Below are positions 10,045 to 18,472 of a DNA stretch of 64,000 bases, piece after piece; the first letter of the stretch is position 1, and the number at the start of each line of letters is the position of its first letter. The notes beneath the pieces are model-generated. The model was given only the letters and a program-made list of their open reading frames with translations, was not told the DNA's origin and did not search any database. A program made the position numbers and the translations under genes. Origin of the DNA: Candidatus Coprousia avicola (GTDB lineage Bacteria; Actinomycetota; Coriobacteriia; Coriobacteriales; Coriobacteriaceae); the NCBI GenBank assembly GCA_018715125.1, contig DVMF01000011.1:1-64000 (forward strand), read 5' to 3'.

Positions 10045-11400
10045 ATGTTTAAGAAGATTCTCATCGCCAACCGCGGCGAGATCGCCCTGCGCGTCGTGCG
10101 CGCCTGCAAGGACCTCGGCGTGACGTCGTGCATCGCCTACTCCACCGCCGACCGCCTGACTGCGGCCGTCGAGGAGGCGGACGAGCGCGTCTGCATCGGC
10201 CCCGCGCCCTCCGCTCAAAGCTACCTCGACATGCAGCGCCTGATCGGCGCCGCCGTCTCACGCGGATGCGAGGCCGTGCACCCCGGCTACGGTTTCTTGT
10301 CCGAGAACGCCGAGTTTGCGCGCAAGTGCCTGGAGAACGGCCTCACGTTTATCGGCCCCGACCCCGACGTCATCGACCGCATGGGCGAGAAGAGCAACGC
10401 CAAGCAGACCATGAAGGCGGCGGGCGTTCCCACCGTACCCGGCTCGGACGGCGCCGTCGAGACCGTCGAGGAGGCGGCGAGGTTTGCCGAGGAGGTCGGC
10501 TACCCCGTGCTCATCAAGGCGAGCGCCGGCGGCGGCGGCAAGGGCATGCGCGAGGTCCACGACCCCGCCGACCTCGAGCACGAGTACCAGGCGGCCCGCG
10601 CCGAGGCCCGCGTGGCCTTTGCCAACGACGAGGTGTACCTCGAGAAGCTCATCACCCGCCCGCGCCACGTCGAGGTGCAGGTTATGGCCGACAACTTTGG
10701 CCATGCGGCCGCCGTGTGCGAGCGCGACTGCTCCGTCCAGCGCCGTCATCAGAAGCTCTGCGAGGAGGCGCCGAGCCCCGCCCTCACCCCGGAGCTCCGC
10801 CACAAGATGTGCGAGACCGCGGTGCGCGCCGTACGCGCCACCGGATACACCAACGCCGGCACCATCGAGTTCCTCCTCGACGAGGATGGCAGCTTCTACT
10901 TCATGGAGATGAACACGCGCATCCAGGTCGAGCATCCCGTGACTGAGGAGATCACCCGCACCGACCTCGTCTGCGAGCAGCTGCACATCGCCTCCGGCGA
11001 ACCCATGACCATCCCCGATGGCGGCATCGACACGCCGGACGGCCACGCCTTCGAATTCCGCATCAACGCCGAGGACCCCGAGCACAACTTCCGTCCGTGC
11101 CCGGGCACCATCACCAAGCTGCGCCTCCCCGGCGGCCCCGGCGTGCGCGTCGACACCCATGTGTACGAGGGCTACACGATACCCCCGACCTACGACTCGC
11201 TCGTAGCGAAGCTTATCGTGTGGGGCCCCACGCGCGACGCCGCCCTCGCCCGCGCCAAGCGCGCTCTCGACGAGTTTGAGATCGAGGGCATCAAGACGAC
11301 CCTGCCGTTCCACCGCGCCGTCGTCCGCGAGCCCGACTACGCCGCCGGCATCGTGTACACGGACTTCATCCCCACGCACATGCCGCAGTTCCTAGCATAA
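10045..11400 (+). CDS. accC: biotin carboxylase subunit
   Basis: 451 residues, the normal AccC length. It carboxylates biotin on the carrier domain with ATP and bicarbonate. The protein begins with the AccC-typical FKKILIANRGEIA. The ATP-grasp glycine loop GGGGKGM is near residue 165, and the EMNTRIQVEHPVTE catalytic segment is near 287-300. It follows the carboxyltransferase-carrier fusion by 15 bp with a weak AAGGA site, so translation is probably coupled. It could serve both a pyruvate carboxylase and an acetyl-CoA carboxylase; accA/accD are not in the window. Confidence 0.95.
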   Translation: MFKKILIANRGEIALRVVRACKDLGVTSCIAYSTADRLTAAVEEADERVCIGPAPSAQSYLDMQRLIGAAVSRGCEAVHPGYGFLSENAEFARKCLENGLTFIGPDPDVIDRMGEKSNAKQTMKAAGVPTVPGSDGAVETVEEAARFAEEVGYPVLIKASAGGGGKGMREVHDPADLEHEYQAARAEARVAFANDEVYLEKLITRPRHVEVQVMADNFGHAAAVCERDCSVQRRHQKLCEEAPSPALTPELRHKMCETAVRAVRATGYTNAGTIEFLLDEDGSFYFMEMNTRIQVEHPVTEEITRTDLVCEQLHIASGEPMTIPDGGIDTPDGHAFEFRINAEDPEHNFRPCPGTITKLRLPGGPGVRVDTHVYEGYTIPPTYDSLVAKLIVWGPTRDAALARAKRALDEFEIEGIKTTLPFHRAVVREPDYAAGIVYTDFIPTHMPQFLA

Positions 11401-11414
11401 CGCCGCCCCATAAC

Positions 11415-11483
11415 GGTCGGTCCACCAACGGGTGCGTCCTCGCCGCTTCGCGGACGGGGATGCGCCCTTTTGATGGACCGACC
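11415..11483. terminator. bidirectional terminator between accC and the DUF1016 gene
   Basis: Nested inverted repeats. An outer 10-bp arm (11415-11424 with 11474-11483) encloses a GC-rich inner stem (about 11430-11443 with 11453-11466) followed by CTTTTG. It lies between the ends of two convergent genes. Confidence 0.65.
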
Positions 11484-11568
11484 TCTTGCCGTGTTGCTGA
11501 TGGGCAGCACGTCGCAAGGCCCGCCTCTACCGCCTCAGTCCAAACAAGGCGCTAGCACCGCAGCGCAA

Positions 11569-12711
11569 TCAGTTGCCGCCCTCCTCCAACAATGCCTTGA
11601 GTTGGTCGATAGGTGGCAACGCATCCAACAGCTCCCGCGTCATATCCTTCGACGTCTTATAGGTGGCCACACCCATGGGTTTCGTAAAGTCTTGAATCAC
11701 GTAGTCAACAAACCCCTTGTCCATGTCTTTGCACAACACAAGGCCTATGGAGGGGTTCTCGTGCTCGCGACGCTCAAAGTCGTCCAAGATGCGCAGATAG
11801 CCGGAGAGCTGGCCGAGATATGCCGGCTTGAAGGGGCCGCTCTTAAGCTCAACCGCGACTAAGCAGTTGAGGTCGCGGTTGAAGAACAAAAGGTCGATGT
11901 ACTGATCGACGCCAAAGGCATCGAGATGATACTGGTTTCCCACAAATGTGAAAGCCCGTCCGAATGTCATGATGAACTGTTTGATGTTCTGCACGATGCC
12001 CTGCTCTAGCACGCGCTCGTCGATATCGTTCGCATCGCGCACGCCGAGCTCCTCAACATTGATAAAGTCGAGCAGATACTCGTCCTTGAACGTAGCGATA
12101 GCGCGCAGCGCCTGCTGACCCTTTGGCAGCGCCGAGAGGAAGTTGCTGGAGACCTCTCCTTGGTGATGAAAGTCATCCGCCTTCAGTGAGCGTTTGAGCG
12201 CCTCTACACTTAAGTGCTCAACAGCACACTTGTGGATGTAGAAGAGCCTCTCGTCGAAAGTCTTCGTCGCTGCCAAAATCGCACAATGATGAGTAAATCC
12301 AATAGAGAGAAAATCCTCTGGAGAGCACCCGCCGGAGTCCATCAATCGCAACTGATGAATTGCGAGAATATTCTCAAATCCTATTTCATCAGTTGCAACT
12401 GATGAAATAGAGGGTGCAGCGTCCTCGTGACAGCCCGCCCAGGCTTCAAAAAACATCCTCATGTAGCGAAGGTTTGTCTCTGAGAAGCCCCTCAGTCCCG
12501 GCAGCTCCTTCTGCAACTGTTCGCTGATGGTTTTAAGCGCACCGGTGCCCCATGCCCCATTGCGCGTATTGGCGGAAACGTAACCTCCCACGGCAAAGTA
12601 CAGCTGCAGCTGCTGAGCGTTGGCGCTCTTCGCTGCGGCATATTGCGCCTGGAAAATCGCCGTCTTGATGGTCTGAACTGCCTCGCGATAGCCCGTAATC
12701 TCCGGCGTCAT
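11569..12711 (-). CDS. YhcG/DUF1016-family PDDEXK nuclease
   Basis: 380 residues. The N-terminal DUF1016 domain (about 1-165) is helical and DNA-binding-like, with the family's LQLYFAVGGYVS and FSETNLRYMRMFF signatures. The C-terminal half (about 240-345) carries a PD-(D/E)XK core: Asp273 in a DLLFF strand, then Glu288-X-Lys290 in AVELKSG. The family occurs as accessory genes near restriction-modification loci and as solitary genes; its biological role is poorly defined. Here it is solitary and visibly less GC-rich than its neighbours, which suggests horizontal acquisition. The start has AAAAGGAGG at 5-nt spacing. A 30-nt perfect palindrome lies inside the coding sequence at codons 101-110. 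Confidence 0.88.
   Translation of the reverse strand: MTPEITGYREAVQTIKTAIFQAQYAAAKSANAQQLQLYFAVGGYVSANTRNGAWGTGALKTISEQLQKELPGLRGFSETNLRYMRMFFEAWAGCHEDAAPSISSVATDEIGFENILAIHQLRLMDSGGCSPEDFLSIGFTHHCAILAATKTFDERLFYIHKCAVEHLSVEALKRSLKADDFHHQGEVSSNFLSALPKGQQALRAIATFKDEYLLDFINVEELGVRDANDIDERVLEQGIVQNIKQFIMTFGRAFTFVGNQYHLDAFGVDQYIDLLFFNRDLNCLVAVELKSGPFKPAYLGQLSGYLRILDDFERREHENPSIGLVLCKDMDKGFVDYVIQDFTKPMGVATYKTSKDMTRELLDALPPIDQLKALLEEGGN
12381..12410. repeat. 30-nt perfect palindrome inside the DUF1016 gene
   Basis: Arms of 15 nt with no loop, reading identically on both strands. It sits in an AT-rich part of the gene, encodes residues about 101-110, and is flanked at 12349-12366 by a partial copy sharing CAACTGATGAA. 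Such a perfect palindrome is unlikely by chance and looks like a protein-binding or recombination site. Confidence 0.8.
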
Positions 12712-12831
12712 GGTGTCCTCCTTTTCTCACGAACTTATGTTCCATGATGCGTTCTATGCTACCAACGCGTGCGGACACAATAATGCGCGTACCATAGAGA
12801 CGTTTTCCGCTTCGCTTCGTTTGGGAGATGT

Positions 12832-13845
12832 ATGTCTAGACCCTCATCCGCACTCGACATCGGCTCTTTCGATGTCCGCACCAACTCCGCGCGCCCCGTT
12901 CTCACACGCACGTGGTGCGTGGCCGCGCTCGCCCTCATCTGCTGCGCGCTCTGGGGCAGCGCGATTCCCTGCATCAAGATCGGCTACGAGCTTCTCGGCA
13001 TCCAAGACGGCAACGTGCCGTCGGAATTCCTCTTCGCCGGCGTGCGCTTTATGCTTGCCGGCTCCATTGCACTTGCCGCCGCAGCCGTAACAAGACGTCG
13101 CCTGCCACGTATCTCACGTGCGGGATGGCCGCTCGTCATCAGGCTCTCACTCGCCCAAACCATCGTGCAGTATGCCTTCTTCTATATCGGCGTCTCGAAC
13201 GCCTCTGGCGTGCGCGGATCGATCGTCAACGCCATGAACACGTTTCTCTGCGTGCTGGTGGCAGCGCTCGTATTCCGGCAGGAACGGCTCACGGCGCGCA
13301 AGGTCCTCGGCTGCGCCGTGGGATTTGCCGGAGTCGTCATCGTCAACCTCACCGGTGGCGATAGCGGCGGCACCGTCACGCTCACGGGCGAGGGCTTCAT
13401 CCTTATTGCCGCCATCTCCTACGCTGTCTCATCCGCCCTCATCCACACCTACTCACAGCGCGAGGACCCCGTAGCGCTCAGCGGCTACCAGTTTGTGCTC
13501 GGTGGCGCGGTGCTCACCTTGGTGGGTGCGTTGCTCGGCGGGAGCCTTCCACGCCTTACGCCCGCAGGCATTGCCATGGTTCTCTATCTTGCCTGCGTAT
13601 CGGGCGTAGCGTACTCGCTCTGGTCGATTCTGCTCAAATACAACCCAACCTCGCGCGTAGCAATCTTTGGCTTTATGAACCCGGTCTTTGGTGTGGTGCT
13701 CTCGAGCATCCTTCTTGGCGAGGGCGCCTCCCTACCCTGGCTGCAGACCGCACTCGCCTTGGTGCTCATTGCCCTCGGCATCGTTATCGTCAATCGGCCG
13801 GAAGGCGATGCCGCACCCTCCCCTAGCGCAGAACGCGCCGGCTGA
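12832..13845 (+). CDS. EamA-family (DMT superfamily) transporter
   Basis: 337 residues with about ten hydrophobic segments arranged as two EamA repeats (about 30-160 and 180-320). The first begins with the ALWGSAIPCIKIG pattern typical of the family, and the repeat unit ends with the usual ILLGE-type segment near residue 290. It is an inner-membrane exporter of metabolites or drugs; the substrate cannot be told from sequence. GGGAGAT precedes ATG 12832. The 3' end overlaps the 3' end of the convergent MFS gene by 23 bp. Confidence 0.87.
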   Translation: MSRPSSALDIGSFDVRTNSARPVLTRTWCVAALALICCALWGSAIPCIKIGYELLGIQDGNVPSEFLFAGVRFMLAGSIALAAAAVTRRRLPRISRAGWPLVIRLSLAQTIVQYAFFYIGVSNASGVRGSIVNAMNTFLCVLVAALVFRQERLTARKVLGCAVGFAGVVIVNLTGGDSGGTVTLTGEGFILIAAISYAVSSALIHTYSQREDPVALSGYQFVLGGAVLTLVGALLGGSLPRLTPAGIAMVLYLACVSGVAYSLWSILLKYNPTSRVAIFGFMNPVFGVVLSSILLGEGASLPWLQTALALVLIALGIVIVNRPEGDAAPSPSAERAG

Positions 13846-15049
13846 TAAGAGCCTGAAGGCCGAGGCACAGTAGCACAAGCATCCAGAGGAGCGCATAGCC
13901 GCCGCAAGAAACGACTGCGGTTCCCACGGCCGAGCCGACGCCGCCGCAGGCAAAGACCGCAAAGCCTATAAGTCCCGTGCAAAGCCCGGACTGCGCAGGA
14001 TCCGCATCCATGGAGAGCGTCACGAGCGTGGGCTGCACCAAGATGTAGCCAAGGCCCAGACTCGCCGTCGCCACAAGTAACCGGATCCACGAGCCCGTAG
14101 CGCACGAAAGGGCAAGCGCAGCTGCGGACACCATACCTGCGCACTCGCCCACGGAGATGACGCCGCTGAGCCCGCGCGCACCGCCGAGTCTGCCGGCGAG
14201 CGCCCCGCCGATCAGGCAGAAGAAGCCGTAGAGCATCATCACCAAACCCGATTGCGTGGAGGTGAGCCCGCAGACCTCGGAAAGAAAGGTTCCCATCAGC
14301 CCGTACGTACCAAGGAACAGAAAGCCCGTCGAGCAGGCGAGCAAAAAGACCGCGCGATGCGGACCGAAGAAGATGCGCCATGCGTCCCGGAAAAACGAAC
14401 TGACAGGGTTGTTATGCGCCAGGCGTTTGCCGGCATGCGCGCTCGAGTGAACACTGTCTCGCACAGGGGAACGTCCAGCATCACGCAAGGTGAACAGGCC
14501 GAGCCAAGCGAGAGCTGCCAACATGCCAAATGCAGCAAAGGCCGCGCGCCAGCCCATCAGATCGGTGAGGATACCGCCGAGCCCCGCCGAGAGCCCCTGA
14601 CCGGTAAAGGTGATGCCCATGAGGATGCCCACCGCACCGGCACGATGCTCAGGGCCCACTACATCGCCCACAAACGCTTGCGAGACCGAGATGATACCCG
14701 CCGCAAAGCAGCCGGTTATGATGCGTGCCACCACTAGAAGTGGCAGGTTGGGCGCTACGGCGCAGAGAAACGTGCCCGCGCAAAGGCCGAGTACGATGAT
14801 GCGCAGCAGGCGTAGGCGGCCCACGCCGTCACCGATACGGCCGCATACCGGCTGCAGCGCCCCATAGGGTACGAGATAGGCCGTCAAGATGATGGCTGCC
14901 GCCGTCGGCGCTACGGCGAGCGTGTTTGCGATGGCGGGGAGCGCCGGAGAGACAAACCAGTTGTCCGCCGCAGAAACAAGCCCGCAAAATCCAAGCGTTG
15001 CAACCGTATGCATTTGCGCGGCAGAGAGCCGCCCTCTTCTTTGCTGCAT
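13823..15049 (-). CDS. MFS transporter (drug/sugar-efflux type)
   Basis: 408 residues, about twelve transmembrane segments in two halves joined by a cytoplasmic loop near 195-215. The early GRIGDGVGRLRLL stretch after TM2 matches the MFS motif A position (G-R-x-G-D-x-x-G-R-R-x). The profile resembles Bcr/CflA-like multidrug exporters, but the substrate is unknown. The frame is open upstream, but ATG 15049 is chosen because it is preceded by GGAGG; this site is the 3' arm of the hairpin at 15057-15086. Confidence 0.88.
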   Translation of the reverse strand: MQQRRGRLSAAQMHTVATLGFCGLVSAADNWFVSPALPAIANTLAVAPTAAAIILTAYLVPYGALQPVCGRIGDGVGRLRLLRIIVLGLCAGTFLCAVAPNLPLLVVARIITGCFAAGIISVSQAFVGDVVGPEHRAGAVGILMGITFTGQGLSAGLGGILTDLMGWRAAFAAFGMLAALAWLGLFTLRDAGRSPVRDSVHSSAHAGKRLAHNNPVSSFFRDAWRIFFGPHRAVFLLACSTGFLFLGTYGLMGTFLSEVCGLTSTQSGLVMMLYGFFCLIGGALAGRLGGARGLSGVISVGECAGMVSAAALALSCATGSWIRLLVATASLGLGYILVQPTLVTLSMDADPAQSGLCTGLIGFAVFACGGVGSAVGTAVVSCGGYALLWMLVLLCLGLQALISRRVLR

Positions 15050-15086
15050 ACAAAAACCTCCGCACCTCATTATAGGAGTGCGGAGG
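15049..15086 (-). terminator. terminator-like hairpin whose 3' arm holds the MFS ribosome site
   Basis: On the minus strand a 9-bp stem (15078-15086 with 15057-15065, 12-nt loop) is followed at once by TTTTT and then by the MFS ATG. The 3' arm contains the GGAGG ribosome site. It can therefore end transcripts coming from the DUF2798 gene and also sequester the MFS ribosome site in read-through transcripts. Confidence 0.7.
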
Positions 15087-15104
15087 TCAACAAACGACGC
15101 TTTG

Positions 15105-15608
15105 CTACGCTGCAACGGGTTTCTCGAGTACCGTGCCCACCGGGAACGCGCGACGGAAAGCCCAGCGCGACAAAGGCCCGGCAACAAGCAGGTTCCAAGG
15201 CAGAGCGGCAACGAAGTTGAACGGGATGTTTGCAATCCACATGCCCGGAATGGCGGCCACCACACCCGTATGAGAAAACGCCTCGATGGCGCCATAGAGC
15301 GACATGAAAAGGACCATCGGGAATACCATCATCGTGCTGATGGCAAGCGTTATGGAACGCGGCGAGCTCTTACCCGGCTTCACCAGGAAGCGAAACGCAA
15401 ACCACTTGGCAAAACGGCTTGCCACAAAGACATCGAGCAGCATGGCGACGATGTAGGCGGGCGGAAACCCCACCCATGCCTCGGCAACGATATCCAGATT
15501 GAGCTGCCAGCCGTGCACGCGCGCGACGTTGTATAGCGACATGCCAAGCACCATGCAGAAGCACATGATGACAGTGAAGATGAGACTCTCGCGTTTGTTG
15601 GTGGGCAT
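15105..15608 (-). CDS. DUF2798 family membrane protein
   Basis: 167 residues with four predicted transmembrane helices in two similar halves (about 8-30, 45-65, 88-110, 125-150). Each half contains an F-P-x-M/A-V/Y-x-V-M/A-type motif. DUF2798 proteins have no established function. It is upstream of the MFS gene on the same strand, 55 bp away, and separated from it by a terminator-like hairpin, so the two may be partly co-transcribed. No clear ribosome site better than AAAGGTATC precedes ATG 15608. Confidence 0.75.
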   Translation of the reverse strand: MPTNKRESLIFTVIMCFCMVLGMSLYNVARVHGWQLNLDIVAEAWVGFPPAYIVAMLLDVFVASRFAKWFAFRFLVKPGKSSPRSITLAISTMMVFPMVLFMSLYGAIEAFSHTGVVAAIPGMWIANIPFNFVAALPWNLLVAGPLSRWAFRRAFPVGTVLEKPVAA

Positions 15609-15773
15609 ACAGATACCTTTCTCGACGTAGATGGGCGCCGTACGAAACGGGCGGGACAGACGGTTCTTGTCCTAAATACCGCTCACCGACGTTTATCTAC
15701 CGTTCACGAGCGCTTTTCTACCCTATCCGAAATCAGGGATCTTCGTAAGCGGAAAGTTTATGAAGGCAGCGCG

Positions 15774-16241
15774 CTACAGCTCGCGCACGAGATACACCAT
15801 ATCGACAAGCTGCACGCCCGCCTCGTAGATGGGGTGGTCGTAGTTGTCGGTAAAGAAGTCGGGCACCACATGCGAGCGCCTGAAACCGCAACGCTCGTAA
15901 AATGGCACTGTAAGCGGGCTTTCGCCCGTGCCTACTTGGAGCGTGCGATAGCGTCCCGCATACGTTGCCGCAACGTGCTCGATGAGCGCCCGGCCGTAAC
16001 CTCGCCCCTGATAGGTCGGCCCCACCGCAAGGCTCTTGATCTCCAGCACGCCGTCGCCCTCGTCGACCACAAGGCACTCCGCAATCGCGGGCGCCTCCGT
16101 TGACGACATATCGTCGTCCCCGTCGACGAGCACCCACATGTCGCCTCGATCGATATAGCGAGCCACCATTTCCGGCTGCTCGTCCGCCAAGAGCAGAAAG
16201 GGCATATACCGTTCTCGGTCACCTTGAACAAGCTGGATCAT
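15774..16241 (-). CDS. GNAT-family N-acetyltransferase
   Basis: 155 residues. The acetyl-CoA pyrophosphate loop GPTYQGRGYGRALIEH (about 75-90) is the GNAT motif A, followed by an LQVGTGESPLTVPFYERCGF segment typical of the Yjab/YdhI-like small GNATs. The acceptor substrate is unknown. Start ATG 16241 is preceded by GGAGG at 5-nt spacing. A GTG two codons upstream would lie inside that site and is rejected. Monocistronic. Confidence 0.85.
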   Translation of the reverse strand: MIQLVQGDRERYMPFLLLADEQPEMVARYIDRGDMWVLVDGDDDMSSTEAPAIAECLVVDEGDGVLEIKSLAVGPTYQGRGYGRALIEHVAATYAGRYRTLQVGTGESPLTVPFYERCGFRRSHVVPDFFTDNYDHPIYEAGVQLVDMVYLVREL

Positions 16242-16295
16242 GAGCACCTCCGCTCGCGAGTCGACTGCTATATCGTACCTACTGAAACGAGCACG

Positions 16296-16329
16296 CAGCG
16301 GGCCCCGGGTGAATCCCCAGGGCCCGCTG
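16296..16329 (-). terminator. hairpin downstream of lysS
   Basis: A perfect 10-bp GC-rich stem (16296-16305 with 16320-16329), with a loop that can form a further GGG/CCC pairing. It lies 50 bp after the lysS stop in the minus direction. No U-run follows, so termination efficiency is uncertain. Confidence 0.5.
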
Positions 16330-16378
16330 TCATCAAAAGAAGTCTCTTACCGTTGGCTACTTAACGCCAGCCGCAACG

Positions 16379-18379
16379 TTAGCAGAGCTTGGCGCCCGCG
16401 GGGATGCGGTCGTCGAGTATAAGGAGGTTCAGACGCTCCTCGGCATCGTCGCCCTCGCCCTCCTTGTGGACGGCGCTAATGAGCATGCCGCAGGAATCGA
16501 TGCCCATCATCTTGCGCGGCGGGAGGTTCACGATGGCGACGCAGGTCTTGCCCACCAGGTCCTCGGGCTCGTAGAACGCATGGATGCCGGAGAGGATGGT
16601 GCGGTCGGTGCCAGAGCCGTCGTCGAGCGTGAACTGCAGCAGCTTCTTGCTCTTCTTGACCGCCTCGCACGCCTTGACCTTCACCACGCGGAAATCGCTC
16701 TTGCAGAACGTGTCGAAATCGACCAGGTCCTCAAAGAGCGGCTCCACCACCACGTTGCGGTAGTCGATGGTTGCAAGCTTGGGCGTCACAAACGGCGCAG
16801 GGCTCGCGGCGGCGTCGGCGGAAACCTCGTCCCCGGCGGCTGCGGCGGCGGCACCCGATGAGGCGCCCTTCTCCGGCTTCATGTGCGGGAACAGGAGCAC
16901 GTCACGGATGGACGCCGAGTCGGTCAGCAGCATGACCACGCGGTCGATGCCGATGCCGATGCCGCCCGCCGGGGGCATGCCGTACTCGAGCGCGCGCACG
17001 TAATCCTCGTCGTACTCCATGGCCTCGTCATCGCCGGCGAACTTCTCCTCCACCTGCTTGCGGAAGCGCTCGGCCTGATCGACCGGGTCGTTGAGCTCGG
17101 AGAACGCGTTGGCGTACTCGTGTCCGGCAATCACGAGCTCAAAGCGGTGCGTGAGGCGCGGGTCGTCCTCGTGACGCTTGGCGAGCGGAGAGACCTCGAC
17201 GGGATAATCGGTCACGAAGGTGGGGTTCACCAGCGACGGCTCACCGATCTCGTCGTAGAGCTCGGCGATGAGCTTGCCGGCCGTCCACTCGGGCTTGACC
17301 TCGATGCCGGCCTCTCGCGCGGCGGCCGCCAGCTCCTCCACCGGCGTGTCCAGGTCAACGGCGCGGCCCAGGGCCCCCGACACGACCTCGGTCATGGGGA
17401 TGCTCGGCCACGTGCCGGACAGGTCGATGGCCTGACCCTGGTACTCGATGACCTCGGGGTTGCCGATGGCGGCGTTGGCAGCCTTGATGACGCCCTCGGC
17501 GAGCTCCTTCATGCCGTCGAGGTCGGAGTAGGCGCGGTAGGCCTCCATGGTGGTGAACTCAGGGTTGTGCGTGAGGTCCATGCCCTCGTTGCGAAAGATG
17601 CGGCCGATCTCAAAGACGCGCTCAAACCCGCCCACGAGCAGGCGCTTCAGGTGAAGCTCAGTGGCGATGCGCAGATAGCACTCCTGGTTGAGCGCGTTGA
17701 AGTGCGTGATGAACGGCTTGGCCGTGGCGCCGCCCTGGATGGTCTGCAGGATCGGCGTCTCGACCTCCATGTACCCCGTCTCCTCCATGTAGCGGCGGAA
17801 GGCGGAGATGATCGCGGAGCGCTTGGCGAACGTCGCGCGCACGTCCTCGTTGACGATGAGGTCGACGTAGCGGCGACGGTAGCGGGTCTCCTTGTCCGAG
17901 AGACCGTGGAACTTCTCGGGCAGAGGGCGCACGGCCTTGCTGAGCAGGGTGAGCGCACGGGGCGCCACCGAGAGCTGCCCGCGGCGGGTGCGCACGACGA
18001 CGCCCTCGGCACCCACGATATCGCCCAGATCGAGCTCGCCCAGAAGCTCCCACGCCTCTGCGGGCATGTCGTTGATGCGGCAGAAGAGCTGGATGTCACC
18101 GGTGGGGTCGCGCAGCACCACGAACATGATCTTGCCCTGGCCGCGCTTGGCCACCACGCGGCCGCCGATCTTGACGACGTCGGTGGTATCCTCGCCGTCG
18201 GCGAGCGTCGCATAGCGCTCCTCGATGGCGGAGGCGTAATCGGTCACATCTGAGTGCTCGGGATAGGGGTTGCGTCCCGCATCGATCATTGCGGCGCGCT
18301 TGGCAAGGCGGTGCGCGCGCTCGTCGTTTAAGGTATCGGGCGCCGCCTCAGCGGCTTGGTTCATCTCGGTATCTGCCAT
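16379..18379 (-). CDS. lysS: class II lysyl-tRNA synthetase with C-terminal tRNA-binding domain
   Basis: 666 residues, about 150 longer than ordinary LysRS. The N-terminal OB-fold anticodon-binding domain spans about 60-165. The class II catalytic domain spans about 170-500, with motif 2 FRNEGMDLTHNPEFT (near 262) and motif 3 GGIGIGIDR (near 470). An Ala/Ser-rich linker (about 505-535) then joins a Trbp111/EMAP-II-like tRNA-binding OB domain (about 555-666), the module usually found at the C-terminus of MetRS. It would add nonspecific tRNA affinity. Cytoplasmic, charges tRNA-Lys. greA lies just upstream on the same strand and is separated by a strong terminator. Confidence 0.95.
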   Translation of the reverse strand: MADTEMNQAAEAAPDTLNDERAHRLAKRAAMIDAGRNPYPEHSDVTDYASAIEERYATLADGEDTTDVVKIGGRVVAKRGQGKIMFVVLRDPTGDIQLFCRINDMPAEAWELLGELDLGDIVGAEGVVVRTRRGQLSVAPRALTLLSKAVRPLPEKFHGLSDKETRYRRRYVDLIVNEDVRATFAKRSAIISAFRRYMEETGYMEVETPILQTIQGGATAKPFITHFNALNQECYLRIATELHLKRLLVGGFERVFEIGRIFRNEGMDLTHNPEFTTMEAYRAYSDLDGMKELAEGVIKAANAAIGNPEVIEYQGQAIDLSGTWPSIPMTEVVSGALGRAVDLDTPVEELAAAAREAGIEVKPEWTAGKLIAELYDEIGEPSLVNPTFVTDYPVEVSPLAKRHEDDPRLTHRFELVIAGHEYANAFSELNDPVDQAERFRKQVEEKFAGDDEAMEYDEDYVRALEYGMPPAGGIGIGIDRVVMLLTDSASIRDVLLFPHMKPEKGASSGAAAAAAGDEVSADAAASPAPFVTPKLATIDYRNVVVEPLFEDLVDFDTFCKSDFRVVKVKACEAVKKSKKLLQFTLDDGSGTDRTILSGIHAFYEPEDLVGKTCVAIVNLPPRKMMGIDSCGMLISAVHKEGEGDDAEERLNLLILDDRIPAGAKLC

Positions 18380-18408
18380 GAATGGTGCTCCTCAGACTCT
18401 CATCAACA

Positions 18409-18441
18409 AAAAGCTCCCCGGGGCATGCGGTCCCGGGGAGC
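18409..18441 (-). terminator. intrinsic terminator of greA
   Basis: A perfect 10-bp stem (18413-18422 with 18432-18441), 9-nt loop, followed on the minus strand by TTTTTG. It stands between the greA stop and the lysS start, so the lysS promoter must lie inside this 93-bp gap or lysS relies on read-through. Confidence 0.85.
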
Positions 18442-18472
18442 AAAGCGTACGTGCACAGCGCCGGACCGCAGC

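Noticed and set aside
11569-12711. Restriction-modification locus around the DUF1016 gene
   Set aside because: No hsdR, hsdM or hsdS gene or other methyltransferase lies on either side.
13823-13845. Frameshift or annotation error at the overlapping ends of the EamA and MFS genes
   Set aside because: Both reading frames keep complete transmembrane patterns to their stops; a 23-bp convergent overlap is ordinary.
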